From Actinobacteria bacterium HGW-Actinobacteria-6 (GTDB lineage: Bacteria; Actinomycetota; Coriobacteriia; Anaerosomatales; Anaerosomataceae): a stretch of DNA of 33,350 bases. The stretch lies in contig PHEU01000022.1 in the NCBI GenBank assembly GCA_002841295.1, positions 1 to 33,350 on the forward strand, read 5' to 3'. Under the pieces are notes generated by a model that was not told the origin of the DNA, did not search any database, and worked only from the letters and a program-made list of their open reading frames with translations. Numbering within the stretch: the stretch's first letter is position 1; every line of letters starts with the position of its first letter. A program made the position numbers and the translations under genes. This document shows positions 15,249 to 23,475 of the stretch, in pieces.

Positions 15249-16018
15249 TCCCGGACCTCCACGCGCACCCCGCAGTGTGGGGCGTTCGACCTGTGCTGTT
15301 CACCATCGACGGACAGCCTGTGGCCACGTACTCGTTCTTCGTGACGCTCGGGCTGGTGGTGGCGGTGCTGCTCTACCGCTACAACACCAAAGACCGCGCG
15401 GTCGGCAACAACGGGCTCTATATCGCACTCGCTGCGGTGGTCGGCGGAATCGTCGGCGCCAAACTGCCTATGTGGATCGTGAACCTACCGCAGATCATCG
15501 CAACCCCGCTGGATCCCGCGGTCTGGCTCTCGGGTCGCACGATCGTGGGCGGCATCATCGGCGGAGTGCTGGCGGTCTGGCTCGTGAAGCGGAAACTCGG
15601 AATCAAACAACGACTGGGGAACTATCTGGTGCCCTCGCTGACCGCAGGCATCTTCTTCGGGCGCATCGGCTGCTTCTTAGCCGGATGCTGCTACGGCACC
15701 GCGACGGCACTTCCCTGGGGCGTGAACTTCGGCGACGGCGTGCTCCGCAACCCGACGCAGCTTTACGAAGCGCTGTTCGTGCTCGGATTGTTCGTCTATT
15801 CGCAGCTCATGAAGGACCGCTTCGCGCCCGGCGAGCTCTTCCGCTTCTTCATGATCACGTACTTCAGCTGGCGGTTCCTCATCGAGTTCATCCGAGTCAA
15901 TCCTGTATGGATGCTGGGACTGACGTATTATCAGGTTGTAGCGTTGGGGGTCGTGGTCGCGTACGTCATCAAGGGCATGTACAGGAAGGCATCTGGTTCT
16001 GCTATAGGGGGTTCCTAA
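15245..16018 (+). CDS. Lgt-family protein (divergent prolipoprotein transferase)
   Basis: This 257-residue membrane protein belongs to the prolipoprotein diacylglyceryl transferase family. Seven or so helices are seen. Family signatures are GRTIVGGIIGG (97-107), GRIGCFLAGCCYG (139-151), NPTQLYEA (169-176) and WRFLIEFIR (209-217). Classical Lgt enzymes have HGG with an essential His where this has VGG, and Asn where this has Ala145. It is therefore a family branch that may transfer diacylglycerol, or another lipid group, to something other than a lipoprotein Cys. It starts at GTG 15245, overlapping the preceding stop as GTGA. A canonical Lgt should be elsewhere in the genome if this is not it. 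The operon context with a Tes-like enzyme suggests lipid processing. Confidence 0.85.
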   Translation: MIPDLHAHPAVWGVRPVLFTIDGQPVATYSFFVTLGLVVAVLLYRYNTKDRAVGNNGLYIALAAVVGGIVGAKLPMWIVNLPQIIATPLDPAVWLSGRTIVGGIIGGVLAVWLVKRKLGIKQRLGNYLVPSLTAGIFFGRIGCFLAGCCYGTATALPWGVNFGDGVLRNPTQLYEALFVLGLFVYSQLMKDRFAPGELFRFFMITYFSWRFLIEFIRVNPVWMLGLTYYQVVALGVVVAYVIKGMYRKASGSAIGGS

Positions 16019-16459
16019 ATGGACGAGACGAATCTTCCCGAGAACGGAAGCACACCCGAGACGCCGCCTGTACAGGTGTCTGAGAAGCGATACTTCACGC
16101 CAGAGCCACCGGTGAAACCGAAGGCAAAGACTGACGCCGGCTTTCTCATTCTGGGCTTCTTCGCCCCAATCGTGCTCAATGTCCTGACGGGCATGATCGG
16201 AGGGTTGATCAGCGGGGTCTTCTCAGGCATAAACGGCGACGCGAGCGTTGTCTTCTACTGGCTGGCGGCAGTCCCTGCTCCTGTGCTGTTCGTTGCGGTG
16301 CTTGTGTCGTTCATCGTTGGGAAACAGAAGGACAACGTTCGCCTCAAGAGCTTCGGGCAAGGCGGGCTGATCTTCTACGCAGTCAGCCTGCTACTCGCAC
16401 TACTAATCTTCGGAACCTGCGTTGTCGTGGGAGCTGGCGGCGGGCTGTTCGGCATCTAA
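16019..16459 (+). CDS. Small membrane protein ending the lipid operon
   Basis: I do not recognise this 146-residue protein. Its first 40 residues are polar and rich in Pro, Glu and Lys, so probably disordered and cytoplasmic. Three hydrophobic segments follow, at about 42-66, 80-101 and 117-142, separated by a Lys-containing loop. The ATG directly follows the stop of the Lgt-like gene (TAA-ATG) with AGGGGG 9 bases upstream, which places it in the same operon. It converges on the DUF3465 gene. It could be an accessory of the upstream lipid enzymes or a passenger. The weak inverted repeat 16432-16467 at its end has no T-run. Confidence 0.75.
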   Translation: MDETNLPENGSTPETPPVQVSEKRYFTPEPPVKPKAKTDAGFLILGFFAPIVLNVLTGMIGGLISGVFSGINGDASVVFYWLAAVPAPVLFVAVLVSFIVGKQKDNVRLKSFGQGGLIFYAVSLLLALLIFGTCVVVGAGGGLFGI

Positions 16460-16473
16460 CGCCAGCTTCGCGG

Positions 16474-16932
16474 CTACTGGTACAGCTGCCCGTTGTGCTT
16501 GAGCCATCCGGACACGTGGCTGCCGTCCGGGTCGTGGTGCGTCCAATGGATAACGCCACCCTCGGCGTTGTACTCGTACACGCCGTGGAACTCAACGCTG
16601 TCTCCCACCGCAAGACCCGCCACTCTCGGCGCGATGTCGATGTTGTGCGATACGAGCACGGTCTGCCCTGACGATAATCGCAGGATGAAGCGCTGATGCC
16701 GGCTGCCATCATTGTCGTCGGCGAGGAGCCGCTCGACAACGCCCGCGCCCGACATCTGGACGTCGCTCGCTTGATCTCGGAACGCGGCAGCGGCTGCGTC
16801 AGTAGCGGCGACCGGAGCTGAGGATGAAGGCTGTCGGAGTCCGCCAACAACGGCGACCAGCACCAGCGAGACCGCGATGAAGGCAACAACCGCCAGCAGC
16901 ACCGTGAACTGACGCCTGTTCAAACCTGCCAC
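16474..16932 (-). CDS. DUF3465 family membrane-anchored protein
   Basis: This 152-residue protein has an N-terminal membrane helix (about 11-31) and an exported domain of the DUF3465 type. The signatures are GVVERLLADDNDGSRHQRF, LVSHNIDIAPRV, GDSVEFHGVYEYN and the C-terminal HWTHHDPDGSHVSGWLKHNG. The domain has many His and Asp residues in HQ, HN and HWTHHDP, which look like a metal or nucleic-acid site, but the function of the family is unknown. The start is GTG 16932 with GAGAGGG 4 bases upstream. Most DUF3465 members I know of are proteobacterial, so an actinobacterial copy could have been acquired by transfer; that is memory-based and unchecked. Confidence 0.85.
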   Translation of the reverse strand: MAGLNRRQFTVLLAVVAFIAVSLVLVAVVGGLRQPSSSAPVAATDAAAAAFRDQASDVQMSGAGVVERLLADDNDGSRHQRFILRLSSGQTVLVSHNIDIAPRVAGLAVGDSVEFHGVYEYNAEGGVIHWTHHDPDGSHVSGWLKHNGQLYQ

Positions 16933-16951
16933 GTGGCCCTCTCGTCCCGTG

Positions 16952-18148
16952 CTAGATGATGCTCTTCAGCGCCTCAAGCACGCGGTCGACATCCTCGGCA
17001 CAACTGTACGGGGCTAGGCCGAGGCGAACTCCGCCGGCATCGCCCAGCCCAAGCGCGCGCGATGCTTCAAGCGCGTAGAACGAGCTCGCGGGTGCGTTGA
17101 TGTTGTACTCGGCAAGACGCGCCGTCAGCTCGATCGGCTCCATGCCGTCCACTGTGAAGAGCAGCGTTGGCGTGCGCACCTGCGCGCGCGAGTAGACGGT
17201 GACGCGCGGGTGCTCGGCCAGGCCGACTTCAAGCTTCCGGCGCAGGGCATCCTCGTGTGCCTCAAGCACGGTCATCGCACTCTGCAGCTGTTCGCGCCGG
17301 GTAGGTGCTGCCTCGCCGAAGCTCGCCAGGAAGTCGACGGCTGCGGTCGTGCCGGCCAGGAGCTCCCACGACGGAGTACCGAGCTCGAACCGCTCGGGCA
17401 CGGTGTTCGCCGAAGGAAGCAGCTTCTCAGGCGCGAGCGTCTCGAGAAGCGCAGGGGATGCGACCAGCACGCCGATGTGCGGACCGCAGAACTTGTACGG
17501 CGAGCATACATAGAAGTCGGCGCCCATCTCGGACACATCTACAAACGTGTGCGGCGTGTTGTGCACTCCGTCCACGTACAGGAGCGCGCCGCGTGCGTGA
17601 ACGCGCTCGGCGATCTCGCGGATTGAGGGACGCGTGCCGATGAGGTTCGACGCCGCAGTGATGGCGACCAAACGAGTACGGTCGCTCAACTGCTCCTCGA
17701 CGTCATCGGCAGTGATTTCGCCGGTCGCCGGGTCGAACTCGGCGTAGCGCAGCGTTGCGCCTGCACGCTTGGCCGCATACTCCCACGGGCGGATGTTCGC
17801 ATCGTGATCCAGCCGCGAAACAACAACCTCGTCGCCAGGTCCCCACGACTGCGCGATCGTCCGCGCGAAGTCGAAGGTGAGCTGCGTCATGCTGCGCCCG
17901 AAAACGACACCGCCAGCATCCACGCCGAGGAGATCCGCGATTGCCTGACGCGCGCCGAGAACGATAGCGTCGGTGCGCCTCTCGGTAGGCGTGATCGTCC
18001 CGCGCTGGCACGTCGCCGACACCATCGTGTCGCGAACAGCCTCGGCCACGACGGTCGGCATGAGCGTGCCGCCTGGCGCATCAAAGTGGGCGGCACCCTC
18101 ACGGAGTGCCGGGAATGCTGCTCGGACCGCGTCTACGTGAAACGTCAT
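16952..18148 (-). CDS. Cysteine desulfurase-like PLP enzyme (TIGR01976 type)
   Basis: This 398-residue fold-type I aminotransferase class V protein has the PLP Lys in CSPYKFCGPH and the Asp/His that contact the cofactor in LYVDGVHNTPH. It also carries the family features DAPGGT, RLDHDANIRPWEYAA, ASNLIGTRPSI and RFELGTPSWE. These match the cysteine desulfurase-like group TIGR01976, which differs from IscS/SufS and whose activity is not firmly known. The C-terminal Cys in APYSCAED does not by itself match the IscS/SufS catalytic Cys. The start ATG 18148 has AAAGGA upstream; a longer reading to 18277 has no support. It stands alone, 168 bases after the next surface-protein gene, so no Fe-S assembly partners are near. 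Confidence 0.9.
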   Translation of the reverse strand: MTFHVDAVRAAFPALREGAAHFDAPGGTLMPTVVAEAVRDTMVSATCQRGTITPTERRTDAIVLGARQAIADLLGVDAGGVVFGRSMTQLTFDFARTIAQSWGPGDEVVVSRLDHDANIRPWEYAAKRAGATLRYAEFDPATGEITADDVEEQLSDRTRLVAITAASNLIGTRPSIREIAERVHARGALLYVDGVHNTPHTFVDVSEMGADFYVCSPYKFCGPHIGVLVASPALLETLAPEKLLPSANTVPERFELGTPSWELLAGTTAAVDFLASFGEAAPTRREQLQSAMTVLEAHEDALRRKLEVGLAEHPRVTVYSRAQVRTPTLLFTVDGMEPIELTARLAEYNINAPASSFYALEASRALGLGDAGGVRLGLAPYSCAEDVDRVLEALKSII

Positions 18149-18316
18149 GGGTGCGTCCTTTGCTTGGGAATGGAGCTGGAGCAAGTGTAGCCTGTGGACG
18201 CCGCCATGCAACGCACAGATTCCACACGTTGGACGGGCAGCGTGATCAACATGACGCGCGCTTACAACCCGCACCATGTCGACAAGCGCCTATGTGAAAC
18301 TGCGTGCGCGCGCTAG

Positions 18317-21300
18317 CTAGCGGGCGAGCGCAGCCTCCACCGCATCCCGCACCACCTGACTCACCGCAGCGGTGCTGCCAAGATAGCGGACCTCGTTGAT
18401 GGCAGCTTTGTTGGCCACAAGGGTGGATCGGACCGTGCTGTCCAGTGCCGTGCCCGGCGTTAGCAGCATGACGCTGCTGTCGCGCCCCTGCAGAACACCG
18501 CCGGCCAGTGCATCCGGGAAGTTGGTGCCAGTCGCAAACGCCACCTTGTCCCAGCCGAGTTCGGCGTGATCGACACCGTAGACTGCCACCGCAACCGCAG
18601 TCGAGTAGCGGTTCGCGCCATAAAGACGATCGACGCTCAACGAGCCGTAGATGCCGTTGAGGGCAGTCTCCACACCTGCCGGAATCGCCGCCGTGCTCCC
18701 GAGGACAATGGGGTGATCTACCCCACCCGAGGCCATCGCGTTGCGTGTCGCCGCATCAAGGCCGGCGGTGGGGTTCACCAGGTAGATCGGCCAACCGTTG
18801 GCAGCAGCAAGCGGAGACGCGCCGAGCGCGTCCGGGAATTTCACGCCGGTGGCAATGAAGCACGTCCCGTCGTAGGAACCATCGAGGACGTCGATAGTCT
18901 TCGCCGCGATGGCCCGCGCAGTCTCGTAGCGGTTGGCACCCCAGATGCGGGTCACATTTCCGGCGCCCAAGGCTCCCTTGAGCGCGTTCTCCACAGCGGT
19001 GGAAACCGAAGGCGTCCAACCCAGGATGTAGGCCTTTGTCGCACCGAGATGCTCGATCTCGCGAAGCACTTCTGCCGGTAGGGCGGCCGTTGGCGTGAGC
19101 AGGATTGGAGCATTCAGGGCTCCTGCAAGCGCTGCGCCCCCAAGTGCGTCAGGCCAGTTGTACGCGGTCGCGATCACTACCGCCCCGGCACCCGTGGGGA
19201 ACGACTCTTCCGCTGCTGCGATGGCCGTTCCAATACGGTTTGCCCCCTGGATTGGGGTGACAACAAGCGGTGGCGGAACCTCACTGATCGTGAAAACGAC
19301 CGTCTTCGTCGCCGGGTTGCCGGCCGTATCCTCGGCAGTCACAACGAGCGTATGAACACCCAGCGCCGAGACTGACGAGCCGCTCGTGAACGCCACGCTG
19401 TCGAGGGTCGCTTCTGCCAGCACCGGTCCATCCACAGCATCAAGTGCCGAGAAGGTGATGGTGACGGGCGACGTGTACGTACCCCCGTTCGTCACGCCGG
19501 ATACCGTGATGACTGGCGCAACGACATCTGGGGGCGCGAGGGTGGTCGCCGGTGCGTTCGCACTCGCGCCAGAGGTGTTGGCAGCAGGAGCGTTGTCCAC
19601 CGCCTTCACGTAGTAGGAGTAGCTCGTGGAGGGGGTGAGGCCGCTGATGGTTGCCGTAGTCCCCGTGACCGTCGCCTTCAGAAGGTTGGTTGCAGCATCG
19701 TAGACGAGGTAGTGCTTGATGCCGGAAGCATCGATCGAGGCTGACCAGGACACCTGGATTGCGGTCGAGGAGACGGCATGCGCGGACACTCCCTGCGGCA
19801 CGGTGGGAGGGGTGACGTCCACGGCCGCCTCACCGGCGGTGCCGAAGAGTCCGACTGACACGGTGGTCTCTTCAGAGTCATTGCTCCCGATCTGCAAGGC
19901 GGCGTCTGCCACCCTGATGTATGCAACACTCCGAAACTCGCCGAGCAGATCCTCAAGCTCGAAGCCTTGTGTGACGGGCTCGAGCACCTCGACCAAACCC
20001 GACCCCATCGAGTAGCTTTCGACAACCTCCATTACGTACTTTCCGCCCGAAACCACGGCACCGCTGCCGGTGTAATCGACCCCGTCGATCCGCACATGCC
20101 ATGCGAGATCACCGCCACCTCCGCGGTTCTCGAAGCCCGTGAACAGCGAAATACTATCGAGGTGCCCCTCAACGTAGTTATACCGGGCGATGGTACTCGT
20201 GTAGCTCGTCTTCACCGGGACGGGTTCGCCTGAGTAGGCGATAGTGGGCGAGTACCTCACCACGACGTCGTGGGATTCATCAGGAGCGATCGTTTCACCG
20301 CTCGGGTTCCCGCTCGCTATCGAGAAGTCGGCGCCCACAAGCCGCACTTCCCCGATATCGAGTGGCGCGGCGCCCACGTTGCTGACCGTGATCGTCCTCT
20401 GCGTACTGCTCCCCACCATGACGGTCCCGAAGTCCATGTTCTGCGTGACACTGATCATAGGAATCGGGATAGCGGTGGCCCAGAGAGTGTACGTGCTTCC
20501 GAGAAGCCATCCACCGGTCACTCTCGCGTACACGGTCTTGTCTGTCTTGGCGGTGTATTCGATGCGAGAATACTCGCCCTCGCCTCCGTGATCATAGGAG
20601 TCGATCAGTGTTGTTCCGTCCGAGTCGTAAAGGTCGAGTATGGTGTCGGTGTCCTCAAGCGGCGTACCGGGGCCCGTCTCGATCGTGTATCTCCACCCTC
20701 GGATGACCGGAATCGAGACCCAGTCCTCATCATCACTCGGGAGCAGAGTGCGCTCCTGCACTGATCCGTTGACCGCTAGCGGCTTCGCTGCGCTGTGGGA
20801 ATCATCCGGCTCGTAGTCGTCCGAGATCACAACAGCGCTGACCTCGTACTCCTCCTCCTGGAAAGCGAGGTAGCCCGTGATCCTCGCGTAGACCGTCTTG
20901 TCCTCATCAGCCTTGTACTCGAGGAACGTGTCCGCGGCGACGAACTCGCCAGGAACCAGTTCTGTCACCCCGTCGGAGTCGAACAACGCCGTACGGGTGA
21001 ACTCAGCGGGCTGGGCATCAGCAGTGCACGCGACACGATAGGTCAGCCCCGCAGCGACCTCGAAGGATACCCAGTCCTGGTCGTCAGCCGGGGCGATGTT
21101 GTGCTGCTGCGAAGCCCCACCAACCGCAATCGGATTCGCTGCGGTGTAGATGTCGTCCGGCTCGTAGTCGTCCGAGAGCTCAACGACGCTGACCTCGTAA
21201 GCAGCTCCCTCATCGGCCCAGTAGCCCGTGACCCGTGCGTAGACCGTCTTGTCCGCATCGGCCGTGTACTCGGCGATCGTGTCCGAGCCGGTCCACAGGC

Positions 21301-22375
21301 CGATTTCGGTCGACCCGTCGGAGTCGTACAGCGTCGTCCGAGTGAAATCATCCGGCCATTCCACCCCGGATGAGACGCGGTATGTCCGCCCCTCGGCGAC
21401 ATCGAATGAGACCCAGTCCTGGTCGTCCTGAGGATCCAGTGTGTGCTGCTGAGGAGCAGCGTCTACCGTAATCGGGCTGGCCGTGTCGTAGGAGTCGTCG
21501 GGCTCGTAGGAGTCGCCCACCCGTTCGACGCTGATGGAATAGGCGCCCGTCTCGCCACTGTAGTAGGCCGCCACCTGCGCGTATAGCGTCGTATCCGCAG
21601 TCGCCGTGTACACAACTTGCTCGTCAGGGTCGATGCCGTTGCCGCTCCCCGTGAGCGGAGTCGTACCGTCCGAGTCATAGAGCCCGAGAGACACGCCGAT
21701 GTCCTCGGCGGGTATGCCGGAAGCTGTCTTGATTCTGTAGGCTACGCCTGCACTGACCGAGAACGAGATCCAGTCCTCATCACCCTCGGGGGCCAGCGTG
21801 TGTTGCTGGGAGACGGCTCCTACCGTGATCGGAGTCGCAGTGGTGTAAGAGTCGTCCGGCTCATATCCGTCCACGCTCGTTGGCACTCTCACCGCAACGC
21901 TGATGGAGTAGGTACCCGTGGCACTGCTAAAGCCAATCACCTTCGCGTACAAGGTCTCGTTCGTGTCCGATGTGTACTCAATGCGAGAATACAGGTCCGC
22001 ACCGCCATCATCGTCAGAGTCGATAAGCGTGATCCCGTCTGAGTCGTACAGCTCGAGTATGGTGTCAGCGTGCTCGACCGGCGTGCCGGGCGCCGTCTCG
22101 ATCCAGTAGATCTCGCCTGCACTGACCGAGAACGAGACCCAGTCCTCATCACCCTCGGGGGCCAGCGTGTGCTGCTGCGCGACGGCTCCTACCGTGATCG
22201 GAGTCGCCGTAGTGTAAGAGTCGTCCGGCTCATACGCATCCGCAACAGTAGCCATCGCGGGTAGCGGCATCAACAACATCGCCGGCATGATCGTGATGAC
22301 AAGTAGAACGGCGATTGCCTGTTGGAGTCCCCCGCCAGCTACGAAACGTGCGGGACTTCTCGGCGGTGCGTGCAT
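18317..22375 (-). CDS. Large cell wall-binding surface protein with PPC-type repeats
   Basis: This 1352-residue exported protein starts at ATG 22375 with GGGGGAAG upstream. A signal peptide (about 1-44) ends at AMA. Five pre-peptidase C-like beta repeats follow (about 48-625), each starting YEPDD and containing DEDW/DQDWVSF. Then come a choice-of-anchor-D-like domain (about 635-705), an unassigned region, an FN3 domain (about 835-925) and an Ig-like domain (VITVSGVTNGGTY, about 930-1015). Three cell wall-binding type 2 repeats (PF04122) occupy the C-terminus, with the NWPDAL, KFPDAL and NFPDAL marks and AxRIGTA/NRYETA/NRYSTA segments. PF04122 repeats anchor proteins to cell-wall polymers in Clostridioides. 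It probably acts as a cell-surface adhesin or scaffold; no enzyme domain is seen. The repeats are DNA-level duplicates in part. Confidence 0.92.
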   Translation of the reverse strand: MHAPPRSPARFVAGGGLQQAIAVLLVITIMPAMLLMPLPAMATVADAYEPDDSYTTATPITVGAVAQQHTLAPEGDEDWVSFSVSAGEIYWIETAPGTPVEHADTILELYDSDGITLIDSDDDGGADLYSRIEYTSDTNETLYAKVIGFSSATGTYSISVAVRVPTSVDGYEPDDSYTTATPITVGAVSQQHTLAPEGDEDWISFSVSAGVAYRIKTASGIPAEDIGVSLGLYDSDGTTPLTGSGNGIDPDEQVVYTATADTTLYAQVAAYYSGETGAYSISVERVGDSYEPDDSYDTASPITVDAAPQQHTLDPQDDQDWVSFDVAEGRTYRVSSGVEWPDDFTRTTLYDSDGSTEIGLWTGSDTIAEYTADADKTVYARVTGYWADEGAAYEVSVVELSDDYEPDDIYTAANPIAVGGASQQHNIAPADDQDWVSFEVAAGLTYRVACTADAQPAEFTRTALFDSDGVTELVPGEFVAADTFLEYKADEDKTVYARITGYLAFQEEEYEVSAVVISDDYEPDDSHSAAKPLAVNGSVQERTLLPSDDEDWVSIPVIRGWRYTIETGPGTPLEDTDTILDLYDSDGTTLIDSYDHGGEGEYSRIEYTAKTDKTVYARVTGGWLLGSTYTLWATAIPIPMISVTQNMDFGTVMVGSSTQRTITVSNVGAAPLDIGEVRLVGADFSIASGNPSGETIAPDESHDVVVRYSPTIAYSGEPVPVKTSYTSTIARYNYVEGHLDSISLFTGFENRGGGGDLAWHVRIDGVDYTGSGAVVSGGKYVMEVVESYSMGSGLVEVLEPVTQGFELEDLLGEFRSVAYIRVADAALQIGSNDSEETTVSVGLFGTAGEAAVDVTPPTVPQGVSAHAVSSTAIQVSWSASIDASGIKHYLVYDAATNLLKATVTGTTATISGLTPSTSYSYYVKAVDNAPAANTSGASANAPATTLAPPDVVAPVITVSGVTNGGTYTSPVTITFSALDAVDGPVLAEATLDSVAFTSGSSVSALGVHTLVVTAEDTAGNPATKTVVFTISEVPPPLVVTPIQGANRIGTAIAAAEESFPTGAGAVVIATAYNWPDALGGAALAGALNAPILLTPTAALPAEVLREIEHLGATKAYILGWTPSVSTAVENALKGALGAGNVTRIWGANRYETARAIAAKTIDVLDGSYDGTCFIATGVKFPDALGASPLAAANGWPIYLVNPTAGLDAATRNAMASGGVDHPIVLGSTAAIPAGVETALNGIYGSLSVDRLYGANRYSTAVAVAVYGVDHAELGWDKVAFATGTNFPDALAGGVLQGRDSSVMLLTPGTALDSTVRSTLVANKAAINEVRYLGSTAAVSQVVRDAVEAALAR
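21751..21865. repeat. Near-identical DNA repeat, copy B (PPC repeat 2)
   Basis: This 115-base segment differs at about six positions from 22120-22234, which lies 369 bases (123 codons) away. Both lie in phase inside the large surface-protein gene and encode the start of pre-peptidase-like repeats. The other three repeats are less similar, suggesting a recent duplication or gene conversion. Confidence 0.8.
22120..22234. repeat. Near-identical DNA repeat, copy A (PPC repeat 1)
   Basis: Partner of 21751-21865, at about 95% identity by eye. Because the period is a multiple of three, recombination between the copies would change the number of repeats without breaking the frame. Confidence 0.8.
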
Positions 22376-22517
22376 GTCTTCCCCCTGCCCGCCCAGAACC
22401 AAGAGGTCTCACACCTCACGAACGAGCCGACACCGGATGAAGCTCAAGGCCCGCCGCTCTGAGCTGTCCACACCGTCTCTATACCCGGTTTGCGAAATCG
22501 GTCGGCCGAGATGGAAC

Positions 22518-23378
22518 CTACCGCATCGGCCGCTCGGTCTCGTATACGACGCCCACGGCGGGCCCAACGTGCAGACCGACCACCGGATGGATCGGCACCA
22601 CAGACACCTCGCCGCCGACGATAGGCGCAATGAACTGGGTCAAAAAGCGCGCCGCGTCCTCGCTGTCACCGAAGAACTGAACGGCGGCTTGTCGAATGCC
22701 GTACCTCTCCACGTCCTTGCGCATCAGCGCCCCGATCTTCGTCCAGGCAGAGCCCACGTTCCTAGCAACGGTCGCCACGCCGGTTGCACCCTTGTCGGCG
22801 GTGAGCACCGGAGCAATGTGCAGCATGATACCGAGCAGCCCGGCCGCACCCGAAATCCGCCCGCCTCGGCGTAGATACTCAAGACTGCGTAGGGCGAAGA
22901 GGAACCTCGTACGGCGGATCGTTTCCTTCGCGGCACGAACGCATTCACCGAGAGGTTCGCCGAGCGCGGCCGCCTCCGCTGCCGCGAGCACCGCGAAGCC
23001 CTCCTCGAGGCTGTTCGACCGGCTGTCTACGACCTCGATGCGTGCATTCGGTCGCTCGGAGCGCACCAGGGTGGCGGCCAGCTCGGCTGATTGCACGGTG
23101 CCGCTCATGCCCGCCGAGATGAGAATCGCAAGCGCCTCATCGCCGCCATCGACGATGCGCCGGAATACCTCGGCAAAGTCCTCGGGTGCAGGCTGAGACG
23201 TACGCGGGAGCACTGGCAGACCGGCGAGTCGCACATGGAAGTCGGTTGCGCGGAGCTCCGCCTCGGGAACCGCGATCCCGTCCACGAGCACCAAGATGGG
23301 AATAGTCGTAATGGACAGTCGCTCATTGTCCGCATTGCTGATACTACTAGCTGAGTCGGTCACGACGCGGACTGCCAT
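22518..23378 (-). CDS. DegV-family fatty acid-binding protein
   Basis: This 286-residue protein has the two-domain DegV fold. Early signatures are VVTDSASSIS and a TSQPAPEDF segment, then the loop ISAGMSGTVQSA whose backbone and Ser hold the fatty acid carboxylate. Later it has FALRSLEYLRRGGRISGAAGLLG, the usual helix near the acyl tunnel. In firmicutes DegV/FakB proteins present fatty acids to the kinase FakA for phosphorylation and entry into phospholipid synthesis; no FakA-like gene is in the window. The start ATG 23378 has GGAG 5 bases upstream. It is divergent from the DUF1295 gene, so both may share a control region (23379-23475) containing an imperfect palindrome at 23411-23429. Confidence 0.92.
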   Translation of the reverse strand: MAVRVVTDSASSISNADNERLSITTIPILVLVDGIAVPEAELRATDFHVRLAGLPVLPRTSQPAPEDFAEVFRRIVDGGDEALAILISAGMSGTVQSAELAATLVRSERPNARIEVVDSRSNSLEEGFAVLAAAEAAALGEPLGECVRAAKETIRRTRFLFALRSLEYLRRGGRISGAAGLLGIMLHIAPVLTADKGATGVATVARNVGSAWTKIGALMRKDVERYGIRQAAVQFFGDSEDAARFLTQFIAPIVGGEVSVVPIHPVVGLHVGPAVGVVYETERPMR

Positions 23379-23475
23379 TTGCTCTCCGATCCAGACAACG
23401 GCCACTATCTGTAGAGGATGTCCATCTACTGAAAGTCACTAACCTAAAATAAGGAATCGCTGAAGGGAAGGCACC

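Noticed and set aside
16432-16467. Inverted repeat AGCTGGCG / CGCCAGCT at the end of the lipid operon
   Set aside because: The loop is 20 bases and no T-run follows on either strand, so it is not a convincing terminator.
18312-18321. GCTAGCTAGC palindrome
   Set aside because: It overlaps the stop codon of the large surface-protein gene and is too short and isolated to support a function.
20500-22240. Regularly spaced similar blocks, considered as a CRISPR-like array
   Set aside because: The blocks are long, imperfect and in codon phase, and encode protein repeats.
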